Below are positions 9,451-18,980 of a stretch of DNA of 64,000 nucleotides, piece by piece. The translations under genes were made by a program, and so were the position numbers. This stretch comes from Methanoregula sp. (GTDB taxonomy: Archaea > Halobacteriota > Methanomicrobia > Methanomicrobiales > Methanospirillaceae): positions 16,427 through 80,426 of the forward strand of contig JAPKXY010000029.1 of assembly GCA_026394605.1 (NCBI GenBank), in the 5' to 3' direction. Position 1 is the stretch's first letter, and each line of letters begins with the position of its first letter. The notes under the pieces are model-generated. The model saw only the letters and a program-made list of their open reading frames with translations. It was not told the DNA's origin and did not search any database.

Positions 9451-10449
9451 CTAATCTTTCAGATCATATTGGTTTTTTCCTTTTGTATCCTGTTTCCACC
9501 GCTTCTGGATTGTAGTGGGGATATCGACAAGCCCTTTTGGCAGGAAAATAATCACAAGGATCAGCAGAACACCGACAATGATATAACGGCCAAAGGTAAG
9601 GCCGAATAGTTTGAGCCCATCCCAGATGATCGTAAGTACGACCGTCCCGACAATCGGCCCGGCAAGGGTACCAAGACCGCCCAGGATCACGTAGGTCACC
9701 GGCCAGAACGACAGGTCGACACCGAATATCTCCGGTGTTATATAACCGATATGGTGGATTTCAAGCGCCCCTGCAACACCCGCAAGATAAGCACTGAGTG
9801 CAAACGCTAATAGCCGGTATTTTACCGGATCAATCCCTGCTGCCCGTGCCTCGAGCTCGTTCTCCCGGATAGCCGAGAAGGCAAGTCCGACACGGGACCT
9901 GATGACATAATAAATGAACACGATGCAGGCAATGGTAATGGCAAGAATTGAATAGTACTCGATGAGCTGATAACCGTAGATATCAGGGCTTAAAAGCCGG
10001 GGTGAGGCGATCCCATCCCAGCCACCCGTGATTGGAGTGAGGAGGCTGACTGTGATGGTCTGGACAATGATCGCAAAACCGAATGTGACCATGGCAAGGA
10101 ACCATTCCTTGAGCCTGACACAGGTAAGCCCGATAAGAATGCCGATGAATGCTGCCACAGCAGCACCAAGAAAGATGGTAACATAGGGTGAAATCCCGCT
10201 CTTTGCCGCGATCAGGGTTGATGCATAGGCACCGATACCAAAGAAAGCAGCATGTCCCAGTGATCCCTGCCCGGAATAGGCGAGCAGGTTCCATGCGGAG
10301 GCAAAAATGATGAAGATGAGCATAAGGGTAATGACATTAATGATGTAAAGATTCCCTGAAAGGAACGGGGCAACCACGGCAATGCCTATCACTGCAAGAG
10401 TTCCGTAGCGAACAAGTGTATCGCGCTTCAGGTTCAGATCCATAGCCAT
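9451..10449 (-). CDS. livM: LivM-type ABC transporter permease
   Basis: 332-residue membrane permease with eight or more spans. It carries the family signature SGQGSLGHAAFFGIGAYAS near the N-terminal third, the EAA-like cytoplasmic loop around FSAIRENELEARAAGIDP, which contacts the ATPases, and GGLGTLAGPIVG near the end. Its ATG overlaps the livH stop by one base (TGATG), so it is translationally coupled to livH. It ends the operon livJ-like, livH, livM. Confidence 0.92.
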   Translation of the reverse strand: MAMDLNLKRDTLVRYGTLAVIGIAVVAPFLSGNLYIINVITLMLIFIIFASAWNLLAYSGQGSLGHAAFFGIGAYASTLIAAKSGISPYVTIFLGAAVAAFIGILIGLTCVRLKEWFLAMVTFGFAIIVQTITVSLLTPITGGWDGIASPRLLSPDIYGYQLIEYYSILAITIACIVFIYYVIRSRVGLAFSAIRENELEARAAGIDPVKYRLLAFALSAYLAGVAGALEIHHIGYITPEIFGVDLSFWPVTYVILGGLGTLAGPIVGTVVLTIIWDGLKLFGLTFGRYIIVGVLLILVIIFLPKGLVDIPTTIQKRWKQDTKGKNQYDLKD

Positions 10450-11327
10450 CAGTCCCCTGACTCACCGAATAAGCCCGTTGGTCGTATGACAAGGACGATG
10501 ATCAGGATGATAAACGAGACCGCATCTTTCCAGATCCCTCCAACGTAGTATGCCGCCCCGTTCTCTGCAATACCATAGAGCAGCCCGCCGACAATCGCGC
10601 CGGGAATACTCCCCAGTCCGCCAAGGATGATAATGGCAAATGCCTTGACGGCCGGGATCGAGCCCATATACGGGTTGAATACCTGACCGCTTACCACCCA
10701 GAGAGTTCCCGCCGCAGCTGCAAGCGCACAGCCTATGCCGAAACTGATGATGTCTATCCGCTCGACATTGATGCCGACAAGCATCGCTCCTTTCCGGTTC
10801 TGGCTGGTCGCCCGCATCTCCCGTCCGGTCTTGGTCTTTTTCAAAAACAGGTACAGTGCGCACAGGATAGCAGCAGTGACAACCATGATGATGATATAAT
10901 CGAAGGGAACGGTGAGTGATCCGATCGGGATAGTGATGCCGGCGTACGGGCTCTTGATGCTCTGCCATTCATCACCCCAGATAATAGCAGCACTGTTTGT
11001 GAAAATGTAGATGAGCCCTATTGAGAGAAAGATCTCGTTGAGCTTGCTTGTGCCCAGGATAGGGCGGAAACATAACCGTTCCACGACCGCACCGATGCCG
11101 ATCAGCGCGAGCATGGACAAGAAAATGATCGCATAGGGATTGATGCCCGACAGGAAAAAAACAGTTGCAGTGATATATGCACCAACCATGAGAAATTCGC
11201 CATGCGCAAAGTTCACTACCTTCATAACGCCGAAAATGATGTTGAGCCCCGTCGCAAGCAGGATATAGATGCAGCCGGCATACAGCCCCCAGAACAGTAC
11301 CTGCAGTAATACTTCGAGCTCTGCCAT
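10449..11327 (-). CDS. livH: LivH-type ABC transporter permease
   Basis: 292-residue permease partner of LivM. It has the typical opening LQVLFWGLYAGCIYILLATGL, the loop MRATSQNRKGAMLVGINVERI, which matches the LivH ATPase-contacting loop, and GGLGSIPGAIVGG near the C-terminus. The start at 11327 (MAELEVLL) is preferred to the open frame to 11360, with GGAAG about 10 nt upstream. It lies 56 nt downstream of the binding-protein gene. Confidence 0.92.
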   Translation of the reverse strand: MAELEVLLQVLFWGLYAGCIYILLATGLNIIFGVMKVVNFAHGEFLMVGAYITATVFFLSGINPYAIIFLSMLALIGIGAVVERLCFRPILGTSKLNEIFLSIGLIYIFTNSAAIIWGDEWQSIKSPYAGITIPIGSLTVPFDYIIIMVVTAAILCALYLFLKKTKTGREMRATSQNRKGAMLVGINVERIDIISFGIGCALAAAAGTLWVVSGQVFNPYMGSIPAVKAFAIIILGGLGSIPGAIVGGLLYGIAENGAAYYVGGIWKDAVSFIILIIVLVIRPTGLFGESGD

Positions 11328-11383
11328 GAAAGGGTCTTCCGGAATACATTGTATCCGCAAAGAAAAAGAAATGATTGGTTTTG

Positions 11384-12712
11384 TTATGCACTGCCCGGTT
11401 TATACCAGGCAGGCAGCGCGAAATCTGTGCCTTTGAGGTTATCAGGCCAGACAATCTTCGGTCTGGTTTCACCAATGGTTGAGTTATAATATAACTGCTC
11501 CATCCAGTGATTGAACTGCGATTCCCTGAAGTCTTTACTGAATGAGATCGTCCCGTCTTTCATGTATTCTATGAGCTGTGGCATCCTGAGGTCCACAAGC
11601 GCCTGCCGTATATCCGCCTTGTTCAGCGTCCCGGCATTTTCAATCGCTTTTGCTGCGATGTAGGTGCCCTCGTAGGTAGAGGCACCCATCATGTCCGGAT
11701 ACATTCCCCATTTAGTAAAGTAATTGTTCTTGAATGCATTCTGGGCATCAGTAACCAACCCCGTCGGAGCTGTATACGGTGAGAACCGGCTCTCAATAAT
11801 CGAATACTCACCGTACTGCCCGATTCCCTTATAATACTCTGGGGCATCGTTGTTCTCAACTGCGAGGAATATCGTGGTGAGCCCCACGTCCCTCCGTGCC
11901 TGTGGCACGATCTGTGCGCCCTCGTTGGGGGCTGCTGCCACGTAGAGAGCATCGGGATTTGCCGCTTTGATAACGGTCAGCGGCGTCCTGAAGTCACTCT
12001 CGCTCATCTTGAACTTCTGCTGGGAAACGAGCTGGATGTTCAGATTGTTCTTCGTGATCGTTTCGTTGACAGCAGCCTGCACTCCCTGGCCGAACGCGGT
12101 GTCCTGATAGAGCAGCGCGAGCCGGAACGGGCGGTCAGCCGGGAAACTGAATTTCTTGTTGACCGCCGGACGGATCACCTGATCGATAAAGTTGGTGGTG
12201 TATTTCCCGTAGGCATCGGTTGTCGGGCAGTGGTGGAAGACCGTGCTGGTATCAATATCCGTGCGGTGGGTGATGATAGGGCTCGATGCACCCGTCACGA
12301 TATACGGGACTTTGTACTCCGCAACAGTCTGCTGGTAGGCAGAGGTGACCCCGCTGGAGTATCCACCCACGAGGATATCCACTTTATCTTCGGTGATCAG
12401 TTTGGTGGCTGCATTCTGACCGCCCTTCTGGTTGGACTCATCATCACCCTGAACAAGCGCGATGGGTATCTTTGTATTATATTGTTTGACAAAAATACCC
12501 CCGTTCGCGTTGATCTCGTCAGCTGCCAGAAAAGCTGACTGCCACATGCTCTTTCCGATATTACTGTTCGGACCGGTCATTGATACGATAGCACCGATCT
12601 TGATCTCTTTTGGCTGTGCTGGTGTCTGTGCCTGCTGTGCGCATCCGGCAAACAGTGCTGCGATGAGCACAATCACAAGAAACAAAATGGTAAAGTTCGC
12701 GGTAAGTTTCAT
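11384..12712 (-). CDS. Liv-type substrate-binding lipoprotein
   Basis: 442-residue extracellular solute-binding protein of the type I periplasmic-binding fold (Peripla_BP_6). It has a signal peptide with the lipobox LFAGC, a Pro/Gln linker, then the mature start KEIKIGAIVSMTGPNSNIGK, typical of amino-acid/amide binders. ILVGGYSSGVTSA and YVAAAPNEGAQ line the expected ligand cleft. The start at 12712 has GAGGG 6 nt upstream; the frame is open to 12724. It captures the solute outside the cell and hands it to LivHM. The start of the operon lies upstream of this gene. Confidence 0.9.
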   Translation of the reverse strand: MKLTANFTILFLVIVLIAALFAGCAQQAQTPAQPKEIKIGAIVSMTGPNSNIGKSMWQSAFLAADEINANGGIFVKQYNTKIPIALVQGDDESNQKGGQNAATKLITEDKVDILVGGYSSGVTSAYQQTVAEYKVPYIVTGASSPIITHRTDIDTSTVFHHCPTTDAYGKYTTNFIDQVIRPAVNKKFSFPADRPFRLALLYQDTAFGQGVQAAVNETITKNNLNIQLVSQQKFKMSESDFRTPLTVIKAANPDALYVAAAPNEGAQIVPQARRDVGLTTIFLAVENNDAPEYYKGIGQYGEYSIIESRFSPYTAPTGLVTDAQNAFKNNYFTKWGMYPDMMGASTYEGTYIAAKAIENAGTLNKADIRQALVDLRMPQLIEYMKDGTISFSKDFRESQFNHWMEQLYYNSTIGETRPKIVWPDNLKGTDFALPAWYKPGSA

Positions 12713-12730
12713 TGCTACCCTCATTATGCT

Positions 12731-12742
12731 ATGCTATAGCAT
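12731..12742. promoter_or_regulatory. Palindrome in the leader of the Liv operon
   Basis: Perfect 12-bp palindrome atgctatagcat centred 24 nt upstream of the binding-protein start and downstream of the predicted TATA box (12773-12780). A position in or near the 5' leader suits a repressor operator or a short hairpin; which of these cannot be told. Confidence 0.35.
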
Positions 12743-12761
12743 GACATACAGAATATAAACG

Positions 12762-12780
12762 TTTCACCCTAAATAAATAT
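12762..12780 (-). promoter_or_regulatory. Promoter motif of the Liv operon, shared with the SPFH gene
   Basis: On the minus strand this reads ATATTTATTTAGGGTGAAA. It is identical at 18 of 19 positions to the sequence at 13961-13979 in front of the SPFH gene. The AT-rich half is a likely TATA box, giving a leader of about 40 nt for the binding-protein gene. Confidence 0.4.
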
Positions 12781-12962
12781 TGTTTAAAGATGGCTTTTTG
12801 TCCATTATATGTGTGATTTTAATTTTACACAAAAGAAAATACGCTGATGAGACTACTATTAATGGCAATAATGCTAGTTTGCCTGATCGCCACTAGGGCA
12901 ATGGAGTTTGTTTTTTTTATAACGAAATATTTCCCAAAATGTTAAGATTTTTATTGCTCTTT

Positions 12963-13943
12963 TCAGAGAGCACCTTTTTCCGTGGAAGTCGCCGGCATTT
13001 CTGTTCTCTTCAGTTCATCATCTCTTTTCGCGGTTGGCCGGGTTTCCTGTTTTTTTTGCTCTTTTTCTTCAGTCAGTATTTTAGCGAGCGAGACGGTACC
13101 AGTCATATCACCTAGGGTCATCGTATTAAGAACAGTGGAAGGGACGATGACAATGGTCGCGTTTTGCTTCAGTCCTTCATAGAGCATGTTCATCGCCCTT
13201 AAATGCAGGGCGATAGGATTGTTCTGGTAGGTCTTTGCCGCTTCCTCAAATTTCTCGGCAACCTGCCGTTCCGAATCACCGAGGATCACGCGTGCCTGCC
13301 GTTCCCGTTCTGCCTGTGCCTGCATGGACATCGCGTCCTGAAGTTCATTCGGTATCAGGACGTCCCGTATTTCGACCGAACTGACATGAACTCCCCATTC
13401 GATTGTCCGGAGATCGATAATCTTCTGCAGTTCCTTATCGAGTTTCTCCCTCCCTTCCAGCATATCGGAGAGAAACGACTTGCCGATGACTTCCCGGAGT
13501 GCCGTCTGGGATGCCCAGCTGATCGCGGAACGGTAATCTTCAACTTCAAGGGCTGCTTTTTGAGCATCGAGTACCTTCCAGAAGAGCACCGCTTCAACGT
13601 CCACCGGTACGGTATCCTTGGTAAGGGTTTTTTCGGCCTTGAACGATGTCGTGATGATACGGTTATCAATCCAGTAAGCGACTTTCTCGATGACCGGTAT
13701 GATGAAGAATACACCAGGCCCTTTCAGTTCGGTAAATTTTCCCAGACGTAATACGACAACTCTCTCCCACTGGTCAGCAATCTTCACCGAAGCCGCGATG
13801 AATGCTGCAATGATGATCCAGACAACCGCGGCCACAAGGTAGAGTGTCTGACCCAAGCTGGTAAGCCCGACGTAGAATAACCAGAGTGCGGGTGTACAAA
13901 GAATAATAAATATGATATATGGCAATGGATGCTGTTGGGACAT
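12963..13943 (-). CDS. SPFH/stomatin-like membrane protein
   Basis: 326-residue protein with two N-terminal hydrophobic segments (about 9-30 and 35-52), an SPFH/band-7 domain (about 55-230; GKFTELKGPGVFFIIPVIEKV, TVPVDVEAVLFWKV, EWGVHVSSVEIRDV) and an Ala/Glu-rich coiled region with AERERQARVILGDSERQVA. The family forms oligomers at membranes and often partners a NfeD protease; no nfeD is next to it here. The C-terminal 40 residues are charged and low-complexity. It is monocistronic with its own promoter. Confidence 0.9.
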   Translation of the reverse strand: MSQQHPLPYIIFIILCTPALWLFYVGLTSLGQTLYLVAAVVWIIIAAFIAASVKIADQWERVVVLRLGKFTELKGPGVFFIIPVIEKVAYWIDNRIITTSFKAEKTLTKDTVPVDVEAVLFWKVLDAQKAALEVEDYRSAISWASQTALREVIGKSFLSDMLEGREKLDKELQKIIDLRTIEWGVHVSSVEIRDVLIPNELQDAMSMQAQAERERQARVILGDSERQVAEKFEEAAKTYQNNPIALHLRAMNMLYEGLKQNATIVIVPSTVLNTMTLGDMTGTVSLAKILTEEKEQKKQETRPTAKRDDELKRTEMPATSTEKGAL

Positions 13944-13960
13944 GATATCCCTTCTCTTAC

Positions 13961-13979
13961 TTTCTCCCTAAATAAATAT
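13961..13979 (-). promoter_or_regulatory. Promoter of the SPFH gene
   Basis: Minus-strand ATATTTATTTAGGGAGAAA starts 18 nt upstream of the ATG at 13943. It matches the motif upstream of the Liv operon at 18 of 19 positions. At this distance transcription would start almost at the ATG, giving a leaderless message. Confidence 0.4.
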
Positions 13980-14158
13980 AGATACCTGCAAAGTCAGGCA
14001 GCCTTCATGATGTAACCGGCCAGGTATAATAAACGGCACCTGCAAGGAGAGAGACGGCGACGATCATTTCTCCGTGTTCAAGATCGTGTTCGAAACTTAT
14101 AACCCTGACTGCAGATCCATAATGACCTAAAAAATGCCCCGAATACAAGAAATCTGAG

Positions 14159-14232
14159 TGCCTCAGCCCGGATTTGAACCGGGGACAACCAGATCTTCAG
14201 TCTGGCGCTCTCCCAGTCTGAGCTACTGAGGC
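14159..14232 (-). tRNA. tRNA-Phe (GAA)
   Basis: 74-nt cloverleaf: acceptor GCCTCAG/CTGAGGC (7 bp), D arm GCTC...GAGC, anticodon arm CAGAC-TGAAGAT-CTGG with anticodon GAA, and T arm CCCGG-TTCAAAT-CCGGG. The discriminator is A and CCA is not encoded. No intron is seen. Confidence 0.95.
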
Positions 14233-14344
14233 AGGGATACAAATGTTGTTGTTGTTGATTAATAAAGGATATGTTCCCGCCCGTGAGTAAGTACCGCCGA
14301 CGGTTTCTTTTTATGTGCCGCGATGACACTACTAATCCGTACAG

Positions 14345-15313
14345 ATGCCCTTTGCCCTGACAACCACCAATGGCGACGAGACAGGCCTTTCCGTTGCAGT
14401 CGCTTCACGCACCGCCCATATCGTCCACCTCACGCACAACGATCTGGACGCTGTCGGAGCGGACGCGATCCACCGGATGAAATATGGCGACGGGGTGTTT
14501 TCCATATGGAGTTCGGTGGGCAGGTTCCCAAGGATATTTTCTGCTGTCGCATCCTGCGAGGGGAAGGGCAACCTTCTCTCCATCTCCGATCTTGGATATT
14601 ATAAGGAAATCGAGCATATCGCGCGCCGTGCACGAGCGAACGGCTGGATCATTGAGTGGCGGGACCACCACCGCTGGCGGGATGATGAGGTCGCAAGGGT
14701 ACAAAAAGAGATTGCGCTGCTCCATATCGATACCTCGGTCTGCGCAACGGGGATTGTCGCGGTGGATCTCCTGCCAGATAACAAGACCGCTACTGAGGTC
14801 GCACAGGTGGTCTGTGACTACGATTTGTGGAGACACCACGATCCCCGTTCCTCGGTGCTCGGGCAGGTGCTCCAGAGAAAGAAAAACCGCGATCATGTAC
14901 GGGATTGCCTTGTCAACGGCATCTTTTCCGACAATCTGATCGAACATGAGTTTACCGACATCAAAGCTGAGATGGAATCGATGATGCGGCGCAGCCTTCG
15001 GCACACGACCATCGTTGGCACGAAATACCGGATCGCCTTTGCCCCGCTCTACGGGTACCCGAGCGAGACGGCGCACTTTATCCGCGACAAGAAAAAGACC
15101 GATATCGAAGTCATCATCGGAAAGGAGGGGAGGTTCTCGCTTCGCTCCGTCCCACCCATCAGCCACCTGATCGCCCGCGAGTTCAATGGTGGCGGGCACC
15201 CGAACGCAGCGGGAGGCAGCTTTAATTTCACGGTGATTGAACGGTTCACCTTCTGGCTGTTCAAGAAGAGCCGGCACTTCGATGAGTTCGTAAAAGTCGC
15301 GCAGTCGAGATGA
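14345..15313 (+). CDS. DHH-family phosphoesterase
   Basis: 322-residue protein with the DHH phosphoesterase fold. The N-terminal motif is THNDLDAVGAD (residues 30-40), a metal-binding DHH motif lies in EWRDHHRW, and the DHHA1 nucleotide-binding motif GGGHPNAAG is near the C-terminus. Family members hydrolyse phosphodiester bonds in oligoribonucleotides or cyclic dinucleotides (NrnA/PDE-like); the substrate here is unknown. The first 25 residues resemble an extra N-terminal strand. It is convergent with the unknown gene at 15336-16127. Confidence 0.85.
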   Translation: MPFALTTTNGDETGLSVAVASRTAHIVHLTHNDLDAVGADAIHRMKYGDGVFSIWSSVGRFPRIFSAVASCEGKGNLLSISDLGYYKEIEHIARRARANGWIIEWRDHHRWRDDEVARVQKEIALLHIDTSVCATGIVAVDLLPDNKTATEVAQVVCDYDLWRHHDPRSSVLGQVLQRKKNRDHVRDCLVNGIFSDNLIEHEFTDIKAEMESMMRRSLRHTTIVGTKYRIAFAPLYGYPSETAHFIRDKKKTDIEVIIGKEGRFSLRSVPPISHLIAREFNGGGHPNAAGGSFNFTVIERFTFWLFKKSRHFDEFVKVAQSR

Positions 15314-15335
15314 AAATCCCCCACTCAAGTTTATT

Positions 15336-16127
15336 CTATTTTAAATAGGTCGCGGAACCGACAAGAGACTTCCAGTAGGTTTCACACATGTCCGTGCAGT
15401 ACCCGCCAACCATGATCTGATCCGGATCAAGATGTGACAGGGTGCGTGCAATCGATTCGGCATCAGCGTCCACCAGAATGATCTGTAAAAGTTCGTACTC
15501 GTTTGCAAGATCGAATACCGCATTGAGTTGATCTTTACCCACTGCTATCCGCCGCTGGTGCTCCATCAGGGTTCCAAGACTCTCACGGTCAGGGTCAGGC
15601 TGGAAGAAAAATACATTCTGCCGTGCAAGCGCTGATATTTCCCCCTCGTCCATCGTGTCACAGATGAGTACATTTCCCCCAATCCCTGCATCCCGCATTG
15701 CTCTCATTATCGTGCGGTACACGCCGGCGATTGCATCATGCCACTCATCCTCATCATCGTAGTACGTATCAGTGATCCTAAGAGCATGCGGAGCGGGCAA
15801 CGCGCACCAGACGCCATTTTTCTGCGCCACGAGCTGAGCGGTGTCCTCTATGATCACTTCCGTACACACGCCAAGCTCATCGATTGCATTCCCATCATGA
15901 ACGCCGATCAGGGATTCCAGAATCCGATCTCTGCAGAATTTTCCACCTGCACACGGTATGCCGATTTCAGCGGCGATCTGCGGGGCAAGCGACTGGTCGA
16001 GCAGGTACGAGATGAGATCGGCAGATGCCCCCCGGTGCCCGACTACCCACGCTGCAAGCGCGGTAACATCCGGTATGCCAGGTTCCGCACCAAACGCCCG
16101 TGTTGCCAGTTTCAGCCGTTTTCCCAT
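15336..16127 (-). CDS. Conserved protein of unknown function
   Basis: 263-residue soluble-looking protein, not recognised. Visible features are a GGKFCRDRILESL stretch, an acidic YYDDEDEWHD stretch, ICDTMDEGEIS, and a C-terminal alpha/beta segment LQIILVDADAES followed by DPDQIMVGGYCTDMCETYW. The alternating strands and helices suggest a Rossmann-like fold, and the C-terminal Cys pair could be structural. The start at 16127 (MGKRLKLA) is preferred; the frame is open to 16154. It is divergent from metG, with about 40 nt between, so the two share a promoter region. Confidence 0.65.
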   Translation of the reverse strand: MGKRLKLATRAFGAEPGIPDVTALAAWVVGHRGASADLISYLLDQSLAPQIAAEIGIPCAGGKFCRDRILESLIGVHDGNAIDELGVCTEVIIEDTAQLVAQKNGVWCALPAPHALRITDTYYDDEDEWHDAIAGVYRTIMRAMRDAGIGGNVLICDTMDEGEISALARQNVFFFQPDPDRESLGTLMEHQRRIAVGKDQLNAVFDLANEYELLQIILVDADAESIARTLSHLDPDQIMVGGYCTDMCETYWKSLVGSATYLK

Positions 16128-16169
16128 GGTATATGAATTATAACGTATCAGCATCTAAAAATACTGATA

Positions 16170-18155
16170 ATGATGCCACCGCTTCTCGTCACCTGCGGGC
16201 TCCCGTACACAAACGGACCCTGTCACCTCGGGCACCTGCGAACGTACGTCCCCGCAGACGCTTTCGTCCGTTACATGCGGCGGACAGGCGAGGAAGTCGT
16301 GTTTGTCTGCGGGTCTGACAACCACGGGACACCGATCGTGGTGTCTGCCGAACAGGCAGGCGTATCGCCACGCAAGCTTTCGGAACAATATCACGAGCAC
16401 TTTAATGCGACGTTCAAGCGGATGGGGGTGCACTTCGACCACTTTGGGATGACCGACGACCCGACCAACCACCGGCGTACGACCGCGATTGTAAAATCTC
16501 TGATCAACAATAACTACGTCTATAAGCAGGTCGTACACCAGGCGTATTGCACGAAGTGCAAACGATTCCTGCCCGACCGGTATGTCGAAGGGATCTGTCC
16601 GCACTGCGGTACGCCGGCACGGGGTGATGAATGCGACCAGGGATGCGGTAAACACCTTGAACCCGGTGAGATCAGGGAGCCGGTCTGCAAAGTCTGCGGG
16701 ACGAAAGCGGAGTTCCGTGACCAGGAACATTACTTCTTCAAACTCAGCAGGTTCAAAGATTTCCTGCTCCCCTATCTCGATCAGGTGAAGGGAACCACAA
16801 ACGCAAAGAATTACGCGATCGGGTGGATTAAGGAGGAACTTCACGATTGGTGCATCACCCGCACACTCGACTGGGGAGTGAAGTTCCCCGGGCGGGATGA
16901 CCTCGTGGTGTATGTCTGGGTGGATGCCCCTGTAGGCTACATTGCATTTACCGAGGAGTGGGCGAAAAAAACGGGTAAGGACTGGAAACGCTCCTGGTGC
17001 GGTGAAAACCGGGTCACACATTTCATTGGCGGTGACATCATCTACCATCACTGCATCTTCTGGCCAGCGCTGCTCAAAGGGGCGGGCTACGGGGTACCGT
17101 ATGCAATTGTTGCATCCGGCATGGTGAAGGTGGACGACCACAAGTTCAGTAAATCGCGAGGTTATGTTGTCTGGACAAACGAGGACTACCTTGACAAGGG
17201 GCTGCCCGCCGATTACCTGCGTTACTACCTGCTCTCGTACACGAACCATACCAAGGAACTGAACTTCTCATGGAAGGTCTTTTCCGAGCGGATCAACAAC
17301 GAGGTCGTCAATATTTTTGGCAATTTCGTGTACCGCACACTTTTCTTTGCCCATAAGGAGTTCGGCGGCATACCAGATGGTCCAGTCGACCCCGCCATCA
17401 TCGCAGAGATCGAGGAGTGCACAAAAACTGTTGATAACTTCATGAAGGAGTATGAGTTCAAGGGCGCGGCGGATGCAGTGATGAGCCTTGCTGCGTTCGG
17501 TAACGCATACATGCAGAACAACGCGGCGTGGAAAATCGTCAAGACTGACAGAGCTGCGGCCGCAACGGTGATCAAGAACTGCGTCCAGCTCATCAAAGCC
17601 ATCGCCCTTCTCATCGAGCCAATGATGCCGGAAAAGGCGCAGGAGTGCTGGGTGATGCTGGGGTACACAGACACGATCGCAACCCACCAGATTTCTGACG
17701 CAATACAGGAAGTCCGTGCGACGAACATCCCGGTGCCCAAACCACTCTTTGCCAAAATGGATGAGAACAAGATCGCAGAACTCGATGCGCTGCTGCAGAA
17801 GCGTGTCGCGGAGGCGAACAGAAAGATGGAGAAAATACCTACTGTATCATTCGAGGAATTCCAGAAACTGGAGATAAGGACAGGCAGGGTGCTTGCCGCA
17901 GAACAGGTACCGAAATCGAACAAGTTACTCAGGCTACAGGTCGACATTGGCGGTGAGACCCGCCAGATCGTCGCCGGCATGCAGCAGATCTACAAGCCTG
18001 AAGAGCTTGTGGGAAAAGATGTGGTTGTTGTCACCAACCTTGCGCCGTCAAGGATATTCGGCATAGAGAGCAACGGGATGATTCTCGCTGCGGGAGAACA
18101 GGCATCGCTGCTGGTGCCATTAAAACCGGTGGAGCCGGGGACAAAGATACGGTAA
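16170..18155 (+). CDS. metG: Methionyl-tRNA synthetase
   Basis: 661-residue class I aminoacyl-tRNA synthetase that charges tRNA-Met for initiation and elongation. The HIGH box is HLGH (19-22); the zinc-binding insert contains CTKCKRFLPD, CPHCG and CDQGCG; the KMSKS box is present as KFSKSRG. The C-terminal 100 residues form the EMAP/Trbp111-like tRNA-binding domain (FQKLEIRTGRVLAAEQVP), fused here as in many archaea and bacteria. The message starts ATGATG, so either codon may be used. A short divergent spacer separates it from the unknown gene. Confidence 0.96.
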   Translation: MMPPLLVTCGLPYTNGPCHLGHLRTYVPADAFVRYMRRTGEEVVFVCGSDNHGTPIVVSAEQAGVSPRKLSEQYHEHFNATFKRMGVHFDHFGMTDDPTNHRRTTAIVKSLINNNYVYKQVVHQAYCTKCKRFLPDRYVEGICPHCGTPARGDECDQGCGKHLEPGEIREPVCKVCGTKAEFRDQEHYFFKLSRFKDFLLPYLDQVKGTTNAKNYAIGWIKEELHDWCITRTLDWGVKFPGRDDLVVYVWVDAPVGYIAFTEEWAKKTGKDWKRSWCGENRVTHFIGGDIIYHHCIFWPALLKGAGYGVPYAIVASGMVKVDDHKFSKSRGYVVWTNEDYLDKGLPADYLRYYLLSYTNHTKELNFSWKVFSERINNEVVNIFGNFVYRTLFFAHKEFGGIPDGPVDPAIIAEIEECTKTVDNFMKEYEFKGAADAVMSLAAFGNAYMQNNAAWKIVKTDRAAAATVIKNCVQLIKAIALLIEPMMPEKAQECWVMLGYTDTIATHQISDAIQEVRATNIPVPKPLFAKMDENKIAELDALLQKRVAEANRKMEKIPTVSFEEFQKLEIRTGRVLAAEQVPKSNKLLRLQVDIGGETRQIVAGMQQIYKPEELVGKDVVVVTNLAPSRIFGIESNGMILAAGEQASLLVPLKPVEPGTKIR

Positions 18156-18191
18156 AGGAAAATTAGTATTTTGATGTAATTTGATATTTTT

Positions 18192-18794
18192 TTATTTCAT
18201 TGCTTCGTGTATTGCTTCCTTAACTTTCTCGTCCTCTTCACTTTCAAGCGCCCTGATTAGTGCAGCGTGTACTTTTTTCCCGCCAATTGCACCAAGTGCC
18301 CGGACTGCCATCATCCGGACGTACTTGTTCTCGTCTTTTAACAAAATAATCATCGGTTCGAGGGCATCGGAGTCCCCGAGTTCACGCAGCCCCTTCGCCG
18401 CCATATACCGCACATGATCGCGGTTGTCTTTCAGCGCCTGGATGAGCGGCTTGACCGCTTTTTCATCTGCGATTTTACCCAGCGCTTCTGCGGCACGGTA
18501 CCGTGTCTCCCATTTCTTCTCCTTCATCGCAGTAGCGAGTGGTTCGATCGCCGCCTTGCCGATCGAGGAGAGGGCAAGCGTCGCTTGTTCACGTACTGCC
18601 TTGTCAAAGTCCGCAAGTGCTTCGATCAGCGGCTGGATGGCCCGCGGATTCTTTGCCTGCCCGAGAAGGTATGCAGCATACTGCCGGACCTTCGGGTCGG
18701 TGCTGTTTCTCAGGGCCTGGACCATTCCCTCAAGTCCCTGGTTCTTAATGTTGTCTGCCCCTTCCGGTTTTTCGGGTGCGTTTGTGTCTGCCAT
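18192..18794 (-). CDS. HEAT-repeat protein
   Basis: 200-residue protein made of about five PBS-lyase-type HEAT repeats of about 31 residues, each with a core such as IQPLIEALADFDKAVREQATLAL or VKPLIQALKDNRDHVRYMA. Such alpha-solenoids act as protein-binding scaffolds; no catalytic motif is present. The start at 18794 (MADTNAPE) is preferred over the open frame to 18821. It is convergent with metG across only 36 nt. Another HEAT protein lies at 53695. Confidence 0.85.
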   Translation of the reverse strand: MADTNAPEKPEGADNIKNQGLEGMVQALRNSTDPKVRQYAAYLLGQAKNPRAIQPLIEALADFDKAVREQATLALSSIGKAAIEPLATAMKEKKWETRYRAAEALGKIADEKAVKPLIQALKDNRDHVRYMAAKGLRELGDSDALEPMIILLKDENKYVRMMAVRALGAIGGKKVHAALIRALESEEDEKVKEAIHEAMK

Positions 18795-18980
18795 GGTTCG
18801 TCTCAAAAGGTATTCTCTCATCCCTTTATTTAAGCCAGATCACATGCATTCAGGCATATCGGAAAAAAAGAGAATGAGGAAAAAAGAACTATTTTAGGTT
18901 TGTTGTTGGTGTACTGGTGGTGATGTGGATGAATATTGGTCTCTGCTGGCGGGTACGCGCAGCCCGTTCCTGCACCGGAC

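Noticed and set aside
16155..17249. Long minus-strand open frame opposite metG
   Set aside because: Antisense to a strongly conserved synthetase; no motif and no initiation signals.
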